A stretch of 64,000 nucleotides of DNA from Seison nebaliae (GCA_023231475.1 JALJEE010001273.1:1-64000); one strand, 5' to 3'. Numbered from the stretch's first letter, positions 1 to 11,948 are shown. Program-made: numbers and translations. The notes: a model not told the origin generated them from the sequence alone.

Positions 1-195
1 AGTAATGGCAAAGGAGTCAATTCGCAAATCGTGAACATAAATGCTCTATTGAAAGGCTTATGACAACCGAGCATCATCCGAACTGATCTATTATATGTTC
101 GATCAAGACATCGTAATGACTTATCAGTATTCGAAATGGAAGCTGGCAATCCATAGAAGTCGCAACAGTAACAGACAAATAGCTTCAGTTTCAAT

Positions 196-393
196 TTAAG
201 AGAGAAAAATCTTTAATCCATGAGCAGCCATGTTTCGAATAACTGATTGACACAAGTGAAAGTAACACCCATGACATTCGATATCGGTAAAGACTGTTTG
301 AACAGCCGAAATTGCGCCTCTCTCAAAATCGCTAATGAACGAAGCGGGATCCCAAATCACCGTTTTGTGGGTGACGAAATCACCGATTTTCAC
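196..393 (-). mobile_element. MULE-type transposase fragment
   Basis: A 65-codon open stretch resembles the central MULE transposase domain. It has an acidic 'SDFERGAISAV' segment followed by a Cys-x-Phe-His-x-Cys-Gln stretch (CYFHLCQSVIRN) and a closing 'HGL', the usual order around a catalytic Asp in Mutator-like transposases. No DDE completion or zinc finger is seen, so it is a remnant. Its apparent amino end (about 346-390) is not transposase. It is made of the same short repeat that forms the tandem array at 859-1130, so the domain is joined directly to repeat DNA. Family assignment is by motif only. Confidence 0.6.
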
Positions 394-858
394 TTAAAAA
401 ACATAGGGATTCCATATGAATAAGAATCATCTGGAGTCTAGATTTTTTTTCTCAAAATGTATAGGAGAATCGAGTCTAATTATACTTGAATCACTTGCAC
501 AGACCTAATAAAATTAACTAATTGGAACATTATTTTTCAATTACAATGTTAATTAAAATCAAATGCTAATCATTAAAATTAATTTATTATTAATTATGGA
601 ATTAGGTAAAGAGAGAAAGTACCTTGTATATCTAAAGTATAATGAATTTTTAATTCCAGAAAGAGAGATTGTATGGGTAAATTGTAGATTTGTAAATTAA
701 CGTTTACGGTTGATATATAATTGATTCCTTATACAATATATATTATATTGTCTTGTATATAATACTAACGATGATATATATTAGTTTATTGGCTAAAACG
801 GATTATTTATGATTGTTTAAATTTGTAAATTCATATTATGAGACAAACCGTAAGAATC

Positions 859-1130
859 ACGGTGATTTCGCCACCCTATTTTTTGCCACGGTGTTTTGTT
901 CAAAACAGTGATTTTGCAGCCACAAAACGGTGATTTCGCCACCTTTCTGTAGGAAAACGGTGATTTTGCCACCCTGTTTTATTAAAAACAGTGATTTCGC
1001 CACCTTTTTATAAGAAAACGGTCAATTCGCCACCCTGTTTTATTAAAAACGGTGATTTCGCCACTCTTCTTATATCGAATATGAATGGCGAAATCACCGT
1101 TTGTATATGTAAAAGGTGGCGAAATCACCT
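859..1130. repeat. 30-bp tandem repeat with two inverted end copies
   Basis: About seven copies of a unit with core GGTGATTTCGCCACC lie on the plus strand, near 861, 908, 929, 959, 990, 1020 and 1050. Spacing settles to about 30 bp from 929 on. The spacers alternate between two types (CTGTTTTATTAAAA and a CTTT..TAAGAAAA type), so the higher-order unit is about 60 bp. Two copies near 1086 and 1114 run in the opposite direction. The core is itself a short inverted repeat (GGTG...CACC). Diverged copies also occur at 346-390 beside the MULE fragment. Confidence 0.8.
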
Positions 1131-1189
1131 ACATATCGGACGGTAAGAATTAAAAGAGGAAGTATGTAAATTCGGTTTCTTCAAAATTG

Positions 1190-3550
1190 GAATTACTTTG
1201 AAGATGAAAGAAGAGGAGACAAAACTGTCTTCCAGTAACGACGAATTAATGTAATATTCGAAATGAGAGACGGTAAAGCGTGTTGAACGAGTTTGATGCA
1301 GATATTGTCGAGTCCATGAGCTTTCGAACCGTCGAGAACAGTAATTGATTCGTAGACGTCTTGAGAAGAGAATAAATTGAAATTAGAATCGCTGATGGAA
1401 GAGAAATCGAATGGAAATCACGGAATGCCTGGATTGCCTGGATCTATGAACTTACGGAAGTTCATACACAACGGATTGCCTGGAGCTTCAAATGATGAAT
1501 GCAAGAAAAATTTGGGATAGGTGAGACTATCCCAATAGTGCATGCATGCTATCATAGTACTGCAGACTATAATAATAACGATGACTAAAGATGGAAGTGG
1601 ATGAAAAATGCGCAAGCATGGATAGTTGTTCGTTAAATGGAAGAACTGTAAGTTCCATAGTTGAGTATACTTGCAGTAAAGTCGTTTGCTGATGTAGGAG
1701 CGCGAATCTGCAATAGTATTTAGTTCGGTACGGAAAAACGAAGTCACACGGTTGATAGTGAACGAGATTGTGAGATGTCGATGAATGAGACAAGATCAGG
1801 GAGATGGGAAGATGGTCTGACATGCAGGGAAAGTGAGAATCGATCAGAATATTACAGTCGAAGATGAAATCTCTTAGGCTGACGATAAAATGATCGATCC
1901 ATGAACTCCCATTGTGAGCCTTGAATGTGAAGGAATTACGATTGCACCATTCGTAATCGACTAAATGAGAATGAGAATGTGAAGTAAATAAGAACAATCG
2001 AGAGGAAGCAGGCGAAGAGTTTCTGATGTCGGAGTTGAAATCGCCACCAATAATGAAGCCGATGTGTCCAGTAGAAGAGATAACTGATTCGATAGCGGTT
2101 AAATTAGGTTGGAAAACAGTGAGGTCGCTCGGACGAAGATAAATGTTGAAACATAATATATTCCGTATCGTGAAATAGATAACATCAGCGGATAATTGAG
2201 TGAAAGAACGAGGAAGGAGATCTTTTGAAACCAATGTACATAGTCCACCTGAAGGTCGACCAACACCATTATCGGAATTAGGCTGATCAGCAGATGTAAA
2301 GTTGATGATGTGATTGTTCGACTCGAGACAGACAGGTCTTTTACCCATAAGTCATGTCTCGTGAAAGAAAATGATGTCGTATTCGTTGAGAGAGGAAATC
2401 GATGATCGGAGATTAGTGGGACCATTAATGTTGAAAGAAATAAAGCGAATGTGATGTTGATCTTTATTCACGTGATCTGATATATCTCGATTATGTTGTT
2501 CAGAGGTATGTCAGCATGATGATGATGTAGATGTAGAATCGGAGAGTACGGTGGAAGAAGAAGATTGTTCGTTTGGCGATGGAACGTCGATCTCCATGAT
2601 AGCGTCCGATTGGATATGGGTCAACTGGACGCATCTTACCTTTAGGAATTCGTTTGTGGTCGTAGAAAAAAAGAATGGGCCTATATGCAGGCCAAAGGAT
2701 CGGATCCATGCATTAACTTAATTTCTCGATGGTAAATCTGATGATGAATGATCGAGGTGTATTCGGAGAATCATCATATTTCTTACTCTTCATGCGCCAC
2801 AACTTAACGAAGCCCAATTTTGATTGTTGTAACAACGATGCGATGTCGACCGACTTGGTTCTAGTTTGACGAAGAGGAGCGCCACGGATAGAACAATCGT
2901 TTCGGGTGCCGATTGTAACCGGCAACTCCTGGTTTCTTCGTGGACGTCTTTGTAGACATCCTTGTTGGGTTCGTTTTTTTTGAACGGTTGAATGTGTGTT
3001 CGTTAATTTCTTTGAGGTAGCATTGGTTGGTTATGATTGCTGGTTGGCAGCCAGTTTATGACGAAAACCGTGAGTTGAAGACCACTTTGAGGGTAGCTTC
3101 ACGCTCGCTTCTACAGATTGAGACGAAGATGGTCGTCGTTCATTGAGATGAAAATCGTCTGTTTGACAGGCTGCTTCGCAACTTACGATAAGATGTTCTT
3201 ATTTTTTCAGGAGTTCGTTTAATAAGTGTTTTATTTCAGATAACTCTGTCAGTAAATCCTTATGATTCCAACTGGGTTTTGGTACTTTCATACAAATTGA
3301 GGGTGTTTCGCAATTTGAAAGAATTTCGTTGTTGGTATCGTCACTCTTATTTCCTTCCGTTTTTGGCTGAAGACTTCTCGAGCAATTCTCGGATACTCCC
3401 TGAATTCGTCAACTGGTTCACTCCCGAAAGTTGCGTTGGGACGCCAGGAGCCAACGATGTAATTGAGATTGATATGTTAGAAATGATAGACGGGTTGATC
3501 ATTTTTCGAAGATAGAGAAAAAAGTATATATTAATTAAATGTTCATCCAA
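1190..3550 (-). mobile_element. Decayed non-LTR retrotransposon (LINE)
   Basis: Read on the minus strand, the 5' part (about 3550-2500) gives an ORF1-like protein in one main frame. It has a Lys/Glu-rich helix (KHLLNELLKK) and an RRM-like stretch, interrupted by several stops. The second ORF (about 2470-1190) carries an APE-type endonuclease: 'FNINGPTNLRS' at its start, GDFNSD, SWIDHFIVS and SDHLPI. The beginning of a reverse transcriptase follows (SKAHGLDNI, then RYWKTVLSPLL). The sequence stops before the RT catalytic palm. A TGA replaces the expected Trp near 2348, and frames shift near 1530. The copy is dead and lacks its 3' half. Confidence 0.75.
1527..2470 (-). pseudogene. LINE ORF2 endonuclease domain, disrupted
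   Basis: The apurinic-endonuclease fold can be followed from about 2470 to 1560. Conserved points are the opening 'SFNINGP', Glu in 'FFHET', 'YLRPSD', Asp-Asn in 'GDFNSD', and the final 'SDHLP' with its catalytic Asp-His. The reading frame is broken by TGA directly after HET, where related enzymes have Trp, so a downstream ATG-initiated frame starts after the break. The enzyme would nick target DNA for target-primed reverse transcription if intact. Assignment to the APE-type LINE class is firm; the clade is not determined. Confidence 0.75.
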
Positions 3551-5489
3551 TAATTATTGGATGATTGTAAAATTGTATTGTATCACCTTCAGATGATATT
3601 GGTTGAATATTTAACATTTTCCTACTAAGATGTTCGATAACTAATCTTCTCTTTCCAAAATTATTTCTTATAATATCAAATAATATACTACTTTTGTAGT
3701 ATTTTTAACATTTTTAGTACTTTTTAATCAAAAATTAGCGAATAACTTAAAAAATGTTTCTTATACTTTTATCCATAAAAGAAAGAATATTCACTCTATT
3801 GCCATGAAATTCTAAACATAAATTAAGAATTAATGGAAGATCAACTTGAGATCTATTTTATAAAAATCCATTCAGGATTAGGTACCCTGCTTAGGCGCTG
3901 AAAGATGAGCACAGAAAATGCAAAAAAAAATATAGTTTTCTGTTACCAATTTTAATAAAAATTTGTATTTCTGGGTTACTGATGATGCTGAAGAAGATAG
4001 GATAATTAGAATTTTTCAATCAAGTAAAATTTCTTAGATAATGCAAAAATACCCTTTTCGTTTAGAGAAAAGAAGGTTAACATGTTTCTTTTTGTTTAAA
4101 ACAGGGTTAACTCCATTCTTTTTGGTAAAGTTAACATCTTTGTTTTTCGATGAATATGGGTTAACTACTCCTTAAGGATTAACTCCTTTCGCCAATTCCA
4201 GATATAAAAATCGGTTTGAAAGCGAAAAATATATTATTCGAGTATGAAGATGAAGAGTTATCTAAAGTGCTGCACAAAATATTGACAGAAATATTCTATA
4301 TAATTGTGCAAGGGGCATGAATAGTCGATTATTGGATGTTATATAACGCTGGACAAAATATTAAACATATACTCACTTTTTTGACATCACCTATGACATA
4401 CAATAGAGTATGTAAATTTTTATGTCGAGATATATTTTGACGTACCGTATAATATGTTAAAAACAGGATTGGCTTCTGAATAAATATTTATTGAACGTAT
4501 AATGATTTTTAATTTAACATAACCGAACAACTATGGTCAAAATTTACCTGTGTAAAAGAGAAACATGGAATATCACCAACATAATCGATGGGATGTGGCA
4601 TCTATTGTATCACCGAACGAAAAACTGGTAGTGAAAACACACCGTGTTAATTTTAAACGGTTGGGAGGTTGACTAATCTACCCTGCGAGAACAGCCAAAT
4701 CACCACTGCAAGAGACACAAATATAAGTGCTAATAGACCGAAGTTTGAAATCGTTTAGGAGTTTATTGATATTAATCATGAATACATAGAGATCAGATTT
4801 TTTTATTTTCCCTTGTTTTTTCGGTTTATTTTCCTGTCTTTTACTTGCGTGATTTGCGATTTAGATTGAAATAATAAAAATATTTCAGTCAAATGTTAAA
4901 TAACAACAATTTTCTCGCCAATTTGAGAAATTATCTATTTGTTGCTAACAATAAGATGATTCTAATATATTTCCTCGGACAGAAGGTTTATCAAACAAAT
5001 ATAACTTTTAAATTCTTTACTTTATTACAAGCACTGTTAGGAAAATTTGTAGAAATTTGTTTCAAAAATGATTATCAAAATTATTTTTTGTTTAATTCTT
5101 ATTCAAAGTTTGTAAATTTTGTATTAAGACAATCTGTTTATATGTTCTGCTTTTTAGATTTTCTATGTAGTTATCTTACACCAGAATTCCAAAAGTTAGT
5201 TATAACTAGTTTTAACTATATACTTCGATCTCTAATGAAACTATTTCCTAAACTTATGAAGAAAGTCTTTGTTTTACAAAATTTTGTAAAATAAAGTAGT
5301 GAAATTCAATATAGAAATATCAGTATTAGTTTTACTTAAATGACCAAACTGTAGATCCTACCTTAAAATTTTCCTCTTCTTCTATTTTTTATGGAACATT
5401 TTATTATGATTAAGTTACGACCTTTAGACTGTTCACAAAATCACGAAGATTAAAATTATATTCAACCGTTGTTAATGATTTATAATTAG
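3551..5489. other. Intergenic DNA, no convincing gene
   Basis: A+T-rich sequence. Between about 4074 and 4185 a degenerate GGGTTAACTCC-type motif recurs at 18-31 bp spacing. A 133-codon Phe/Leu-rich open frame at 4893-5294 has no recognisable domain and low-complexity composition, so I do not call it a gene. The start exon of the ShKT gene that follows is presumably near the right edge but I could not identify it. Confidence 0.4.
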
Positions 5490-6951
5490 GAAAGGACAGC
5501 CTTATGCCAACGACCTAGATCTACCATATTATTTTGAAAACTCTATTTTGGTGAACTCTGCAACATGGAAACCAGATTACGACACAAGAAACTATGGTTT
5601 TAGATTAATTTATCATTAGCTAAGATTCATATAAGATCCAGACTACAATCCACAAACAGCCCAAAGTTACGATTATGGCAATTATCCCAACTATTCAGAT
5701 TTTAACAAACAAAACAACTATAACATTGATTATTATCAAAACTTTGCTGATAGAACCTACGATTTACAACCACTCGAGAACACATTAGGCGCTTATAACA
5801 AAACCTATAATTATATAAATTATAATGAAACTACAGACTGGTGGAACAGTTATTACACAACCGATAGTTACCCATATTATGGTGAAACTACAGACTGGTG
5901 GAAGAGTTATAACACAACCGATAGTTACTCATATTATGGTGAAACTACAGACTGGTGGAACAGTTATAACACTACTAATGGTTACCCATATAATGGTGAA
6001 ACTACAGACTGGTGGAAGACTTATAACACTACTAATGATTATCCATATTATGGTGAAACTACCCAGTGGTGGAAGAGCTATAACACAACCGATAGTTACC
6101 CATATTATGGTGAAACTACAGACTGGTGGAACAGTTATAACACTACTAATGGTTACCCATATTATGGTGAAACTACAGACTGGTGGAAGAGTTATAACAC
6201 AACCGATAGTTACCCATATTATGGTGAAACTACACAGTGGTGGAAGAGTTATAACACAACCGATAGTTACCCATATTATGGTGAAACTACAGACTGGTGG
6301 AAGAGTTATAACACAACCGATAGTTACCCATATTATGGTGAAACTACAGAGTGGTGGAAGAGTTATAATACAACCGATAGTTACCCATATTATGGTGAAA
6401 CTACGGATCTGTGGAATATTTATAATACAACCTATAGTTAGTCATTTAAAACTAAAATTTATACTTCGTTTGTTCCCAATTAGAAACCAATTCATGCACA
6501 GGTGTCACATGTTTTAATGATGGGATTTGTTTCGAAGGCGGAAACAATTATTCGTGCTTATGTACTAATAAGTTTTATGGCAGCAGATGTGTATTTCCAG
6601 GTTATTTAATATGTTAAGGTTTAATCTAACGATTTTAGTTGAGATGAAGAATGAGACAAATTGCACCGATTTTCTACCATCTTTCTGCTTGGCATGGAAG
6701 AAATTAAATAAATGTAATGATAAATTTGATGGAGAGAATATTGGAAATATATGTAGAAAAACATGTAATAAGTGTTATACATTTCCATTTCAAAGATATA
6801 AATGTAATTTATATTTGTAAACCTAATAGGCTCTGAATCGAATAAAAACTGTCAAAACAAAATTGGAAATGCGATGTGTGAAATGTGGAAAATTAAAGGG
6901 AAATGCTCGATCGTAAAAACTATATGTGCCAAAACATGTAATCATTGTTAA
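5490..6951 (+). CDS. Secreted Tyr/Thr/Trp repeat protein with EGF and two ShKT domains (5' end missing)
   Basis: Frame-consistent exons are 5490-5596, 5636-6436, 6484-6600, 6639-6773 and 6830-6951. Exons 1-2 encode Tyr/Asn/Asp-rich sequence and then eleven 19-residue repeats of the type ETTDWWKSYNTTDSYPYYG (57 bp each, from 5827; the last is degenerate). Exon 3 encodes one EGF-like domain (Cys-x4-Cys-x5-Cys, then CLC...GSRC). Exons 4 and 5 encode two ShKT six-Cys domains ending KTCNKC and KTCNHC-stop. Repeats rich in Asn-x-Thr suggest glycosylation. EGF and ShKT domains are extracellular in known families, so secretion is inferred. The signal-peptide exon is not located. A second frame is also open across the repeats but encodes nothing recognisable. 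Confidence 0.7.
5827..6440 (+). repeat. 57-bp coding tandem repeat, 11 copies
   Basis: Eleven head-to-tail 57-bp units lie inside exon 2 of the ShKT gene. Variation is partly ordered. Positions 3 and 6 share the 'NTTNGYP' version and most others have 'NTTDSYP', while 5 and 8 carry Gln-Trp-Trp in place of Asp-Trp-Trp. This suggests recent unequal exchange. The unit length is a multiple of three, so copy-number change keeps the frame. Confidence 0.9.
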
Positions 6952-7131
6952 CATTTGCTGGTAGTATTTCACGAGAATTGCATATATGTCAATTTAACAA
7001 TTCTATTAAATATATTTAATCTGCAGAATAAAATTTAATTCTTCAGAACTATAATACAATAACTGGAATTTATACATTTCATCATAAATGCAGGGTCGCA
7101 ATCACCTTCATTTTAGAAATTATGGAGACTT

Positions 7132-7948
7132 TCATGTGAGTGGGATATCTTCTTCGATTTGCATAGTTCTATAAAATATCATACCAAAACTGCTAATTGG
7201 AGATTCAATGTAAATTAAACTTCCTTGTTTCCAGAATACGATCAACACTATACCAACGACGAGCAAAATTAAAACCACAATCACTATTCCAACAATTAGT
7301 CCGACAGATGATTTTTTAGGAGATTCTGATAAAAAAAATCTATTACTGATAAAATATTCAACAACACTAACCAAGATCGCATTTGTTTATTGGAGAACCT
7401 TTTAAAATTGTAATCGATTAGTATCATATATTGGCTAATAAAAAAAACTTTTGGAAAATGCAACTGATTCTATGTCATAAGGTGATGTATCTTCTGGATA
7501 ACATATTGAGCAGTTGGAAAATGGAATTTCAAATGCACGACCATCATCCAAGTCTATCAATTTCATCTGCAAAAGATTATTACTTTGAAGAGTGATGTCT
7601 AAACTGTTTGAATACAAAAGTTGACGTTGGCACCATTAAGGGAGAATGATACTTGATTAAGTACCCCAGGATTTCCACTAGTTTCTCCTTGATAGCCGAT
7701 CAGATTGCCAGGTTTTAATGCCGTTATTTTGCTGTTGCTATCAGCTGGATGTCCCGCAGATATGGATAAGAATTTTGTTCCTTTAAAATTGTACGCTAAT
7801 GGAAGAAACACAAAATATTTAATTCCAACCAGAATTACCAATCAAACTCATTGTTAAAGTAAAGTTGGTAAATGATGAGGATCGGATGCTGACATGATAT
7901 TTAAGTTCCCAAAAAGTTCCGCATAAAGATTCTCGTATTGTTATGGCT
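7132..7948 (-). CDS. Single-pass membrane protein, unrecognised (partial model)
   Basis: Read on the minus strand, an exon from 7948 encodes a Cys-containing extracellular-type stretch (CGTFWELKYHVS). It splices in frame through a 43-bp GTAATT...TTAG intron to a segment with GHPADSN and a Ser/Thr-rich strand region. A further block has 'FSNCSICYPED'. The last exon contains one very hydrophobic helix (VGLIVGIVIVVLILLVVGIV) followed by a short tail ending at 7132. This suggests a type I membrane protein with a small cytoplasmic tail. The upstream exon with signal peptide and the joins near 7600 and 7440 are unresolved. No known family is evident. Confidence 0.5.
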
Positions 7949-9678
7949 CTAAACAAAAGATGGTAGTTATATTAAAATAATATTATAAATAACATAATTA
8001 AGATTTGTAAGTAGAATGTCCAAAAGAAGAACATTTCTTTTCTTACAATTTTAATCTTTTACAGTCTATCAATTGAAATCCAAAAAGGAATTATGAAAAA
8101 TGTCAAATTTTTTTAGATATTGTAATGTGATTGTTGACGTAAATATTGAAAAATAAAGTCACCGATTTTATTTGTATGTGAAAATAGGAAGATTATGAAA
8201 AGTAAGGGGAATTATTTCGGTTTTAAAATAAAGACTATAAAACTTATCGATTATTCTTCTGTATAGTCAATAGGAAACTAATCTCTATTGAATATTACGT
8301 TGGATCTTTGTTGAATAACAAAAATTGTTTAAGTTTTCAACTTAGCTACTTCAGGGTAATGTCGCTAGAACATGGCCATTTTCTTCTAAAACGGATTGAC
8401 TTCTTGTTTAAGTGGGATATCGCTACGATGACGACCGTAGCGAACAGAACTTTCTTTTATGGGAAAACTCAAGTGGAATTAATGTACATGTTTTCATAGA
8501 AATCAAAGGATATCGATTTGGATTTCTTCGCATCTGAATAGAAATATGTTCTGTTTATTCAATCCCATTCAACAACCGATGAACACATCCTGAAGATGTT
8601 ATTTCATAAGTGAGTTCCACGTTAGCCAATTAATGAAAACAATGGAAGACTCTCATGTAATTTTAACTTCCCTTCATTCATTTTTCAGCAAAAAAATTAG
8701 AGATTAATTTAATTTTAGTAACTTTTTTTTCAAAATTTATTTCAGAATAGTAATATTTCCATAACGACAAGAATCACTAAAGAATCAAAACAACTAGAAA
8801 ATTTACTTAACAACTATTAGTCTTCTAAACATTGGAATTCTCTATTTAAAATATGACCAATGCTAATTTTAACCTTCGAAATCAGTTTCCTATTACAACT
8901 TATTCTTTCATATTTATTTTACAGTGTCTACAATCCACTTTCTGTAGAGCATAGATGAAAATCTCCTAATACAAACAAAGTTATTATAGTCTTTAAAGAG
9001 AAGCACGATTAAGCTACTTAATGCTAATCAAAACACGCTCTTCATTTTCTGCACAGATTGAGGTATTTCTTTGTTTATACTTATAATACTAATAACCATT
9101 ATTTACGAACCATTCGTCATTTGAAACATAACAATCATTCGGAAACTTCTTCTGCAATATAAAATTCTCCTATTTTTAAAAATGAGTAATAAATCGAAAA
9201 TACAAAATTTGTTTTATTTCGAAAAAACTTTTAGTCACGAATTACCGATACCACGATTCTTTAGTCAATTCTTAAAACATTAGACTTTAGTATTATGATT
9301 ATTATAATAATAATATATTAACTTTATATTTTTCACTTTATTATATTATAACTAACTACAGCGTTTCTTTAAGGAAATATGTATATGATGGAAATGAGAT
9401 ATTTATAGTTAGAAAACTCACGTCAGTTTAGAGTTTAAATTGGATTTATAATAAGTGTCAGTTAGATTACAAACTATAATAGTTTAAATGTAACCAAAAA
9501 TAAGAAGAGAATTGAAGAATGAGCAGAGTAACAGAAAATAAGAATAAGAATATAAGAAATAGGAAAACTTTAAAAATAAAGATAAGTCGGATATTTTTAT
9601 TATTATTTATTGATTAAATTCGATATTTACCTAATTTCGATCCTCGGCGATATTCATATAAAATATGAATAAAATGAT
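7949..9678. other. Intergenic DNA between the membrane-protein gene and kinesin-13
   Basis: A+T-rich with scattered stop codons in all frames. A short open frame at 8308-8499 on the plus strand has no start context or domain that supports it. The stretch should hold the missing 5' exon(s) of the minus-strand membrane protein and the 3' UTR of the kinesin gene, but neither boundary can be seen. Confidence 0.4.
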
Positions 9679-11583
9679 TTAAATAAACTCATTCCTTTGT
9701 CTACTTCGGAACCGGAAAGAATTCGCAGTGGATGAATGGAATTTGGAAGAATTTTGTTGTTGACGGAGAACTCTATTCAACATGTCCATAGAACTCGTGA
9801 CATTTTTTATACCATCTAAAATTTCCCTTTCTAATTTCGAATCGGATTCCGACATATTTACATTGTCAAATAATTTGAATAAATTTTCTGTTTTTTTTGT
9901 TAAATTATTTGAAGCTAATTGGAATTCGTTCTTTGCTTGAATCAGTAAATTTCTCTGCTTATCGGGATTAATGCTCGAACTCCTTATATTATTATGAACG
10001 AGATCATTTCTCGTTTCACTACTCTTTCGGTCATTAGGTTTCTGAGTAATATGATTCTTTCTTGTATCTGAATTGGTATTTAATTCTTTCAATCGATTGG
10101 CATAATGCAAAGTGTTAAGCGTATGCTCCACATCTGAATAACCGGGAGATATGGTGGCAATCGTGCAAATTCGACTGTCTTTTTGGATGAATGAATCTTT
10201 AAGAATTTGAGTTAAAGTCGATCCTCGAAATGGTATTCGGTTGTCTTCTCGATTAAGAGCGCGAATACATTCCTTCAATGCGAATAATGATTGATTAATT
10301 TCTTTTCCTTCATTCTTTGTTAGGTTATCAGAAATGTTTGTATCTTTTCCACGTTCACTACCAGCCAAATCAATTAACGAAAATTTAGAGTGGAACCTTT
10401 TGCCAATTTTGTGTTTGAGAATAATTTGGAAAACTGCATGTGATCGACTGGAATTATCATTGGCACTCGTTTGTCCACTAGTTCTAATATTCATTCCATC
10501 CATTACAAATTTCATAACTTGTTGTTCACTGATTGCTTCTTTTTCAGTCAGATCAATTACATTCACCATATTCTTTGAATCTTCTAAAATCTTCAATTTT
10601 TTCTTGTCATTCAACAAATCATGAACTCGACCACAATAAATTTCAAAAAAAGATACAAATATTCTGAATTTGTTTTCATAGACATGGCGACACTTTTTGA
10701 AGAATTCGTTTGTTGTTAACGAGTAAATACCTGGAATTCCGTTTAATTCATTACATGTACCACTCATCGTATATGTTTTTCCACTCCCAGTTTGTCCATA
10801 AGCAAAACACAAACCCATTCTACCATCGAACACGTTTTGAATTAGAGGATATGCGGTGAATCGAAAAACCAAATAATTATCACTATTCTCGTCGAATGCG
10901 TAACTGAAACGAAATCGATGATGATCTAAATATTTCGTAGTATCTACTTTATGCTTCTCTTGATGTACGACTACTTGATCTTTAGATGTCACTGTAATAC
11001 AATCAGTAGTAGTTTGTTTAATTTTCTTTTTATTTCCAATGTAAAGAGGACGTTTTCTCGTACAAACGATGATTCGATCCAAATTAAAATTGTCATTAGA
11101 AGAAATAAGTTGAAACACGTTCATCTTCCTCCAATTCATTATCATGCAAGCTAGAGGATTACTTGGGATTAAATCATCGTCATCTGATGGCACTATTTCA
11201 TCAAAAATATTTTCCTGGTTTTCATCATTCAATTTTTCTGACACATATCCTTTAGTACATGGAATTTCCATAGCGCTGTTTTCCATTTGTTTAAAGTTGG
11301 ATTTTCGTTCATGATTAGAATTTTCCGATGATATCGAACAATCAATATCTTTCAATTTATCTTCGTTAAGACGTTTATGAATGAATGTTAATCTTTTTTC
11401 ATCAAAAGCCGGATTGAGCCGTAATATACTATCGAAGCTAAGAGATTTTCCTTTAATATGATCAGCTTCTACCCATTCCACATGAACAACTCGTTCTTCT
11501 ATATTGATTGCAATTATCAATGCATCATGACTAATTCCGTTGGATCTTTCAATAAGTACTTGATCGTTGTCTGTTGTTTCCAT
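9679..11583 (-). CDS. Kinesin-13 microtubule depolymerase (KIF2/MCAK family)
   Basis: Intronless gene of about 634 residues from the ATG at 11583; the frame is open further upstream without an ATG. The amino end has the KIF2 localisation-domain pattern (GISHDAL..VEWVEADHIKGKSLSFDSILRLNP). The motor then starts at IVCTRKRPL. Class-specific features are present: the loop-2 KVD motif (EKHKVDTTKYLD), P-loop GQTGSGKT, switch I NDNSSRSH, switch II DLAGSE, and the kinesin-13 ALKECIRAL helix. The alpha-4/5 stretch reads PFRGSTLTQILKDSF, where most relatives have FRESKLTQ. Kinesin-13s use ATP to bend and remove tubulin at microtubule ends in spindles. A Gln/Asn-rich tail follows. Confidence 0.93.
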   Translation of the reverse strand: METTDNDQVLIERSNGISHDALIIAINIEERVVHVEWVEADHIKGKSLSFDSILRLNPAFDEKRLTFIHKRLNEDKLKDIDCSISSENSNHERKSNFKQMENSAMEIPCTKGYVSEKLNDENQENIFDEIVPSDDDDLIPSNPLACMIMNWRKMNVFQLISSNDNFNLDRIIVCTRKRPLYIGNKKKIKQTTTDCITVTSKDQVVVHQEKHKVDTTKYLDHHRFRFSYAFDENSDNYLVFRFTAYPLIQNVFDGRMGLCFAYGQTGSGKTYTMSGTCNELNGIPGIYSLTTNEFFKKCRHVYENKFRIFVSFFEIYCGRVHDLLNDKKKLKILEDSKNMVNVIDLTEKEAISEQQVMKFVMDGMNIRTSGQTSANDNSSRSHAVFQIILKHKIGKRFHSKFSLIDLAGSERGKDTNISDNLTKNEGKEINQSLFALKECIRALNREDNRIPFRGSTLTQILKDSFIQKDSRICTIATISPGYSDVEHTLNTLHYANRLKELNTNSDTRKNHITQKPNDRKSSETRNDLVHNNIRSSSINPDKQRNLLIQAKNEFQLASNNLTKKTENLFKLFDNVNMSESDSKLEREILDGIKNVTSSMDMLNRVLRQQQNSSKFHSSTANSFRFRSRQRNEFI

Positions 11584-11948
11584 GATAAAATTTCTAATTG
11601 GAATATAGTTACTTTCATTCACAGTTTGATGAATTGGAATAATTATGTGAAATATTTTTATTTAAATAAGAAAAAAGTCTCTTATGATGTAAAAAGAAAG
11701 AAATTTAAGTTGATTATGAAGTTCGTTGAATAATTTAGTTCAAAGAAAATGTTCCCTTCTACCATGACATAATATTAGTAGATGGAGTTAAAGCTGACTC
11801 ATCATTCGACGATATTATTCGTTAATAAGGCGAAAGATTGGGTATATTACCAAATAAATAAAACAATCAATCTTATTCATTCTACCTATACGTATAATTA
11901 CAAAAATAATCGTTAGAAGGATTGGAGGACAAATCGTAATACTATTTG
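11584..11948. other. Short intergenic stretch upstream of kinesin-13
   Basis: The kinesin frame stays open to about 11622 without an ATG. It could therefore begin in an upstream exon here, but no frame-compatible exon was found. The rest is A+T-rich without recognisable signals. Confidence 0.3.

Noticed and set aside
859-1130. Regularly spaced repeats resembling a CRISPR array
   Set aside because: Spacers repeat among themselves, two copies are inverted, and the genome is clearly animal. A tandem or transposon-end repeat explains it.
4893-5294. 133-residue Phe/Leu-rich ORF
   Set aside because: No domain, no signal of splicing or homology; composition is what A+T-rich DNA gives by chance.
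5825-6517. 230-residue ORF of KLQTGGRVITQPIVTHIMV-type repeats
   Set aside because: It is a second open frame over the 57-bp repeat. The other frame continues into upstream coding sequence and splices to EGF and ShKT domains, so this one is a shadow.
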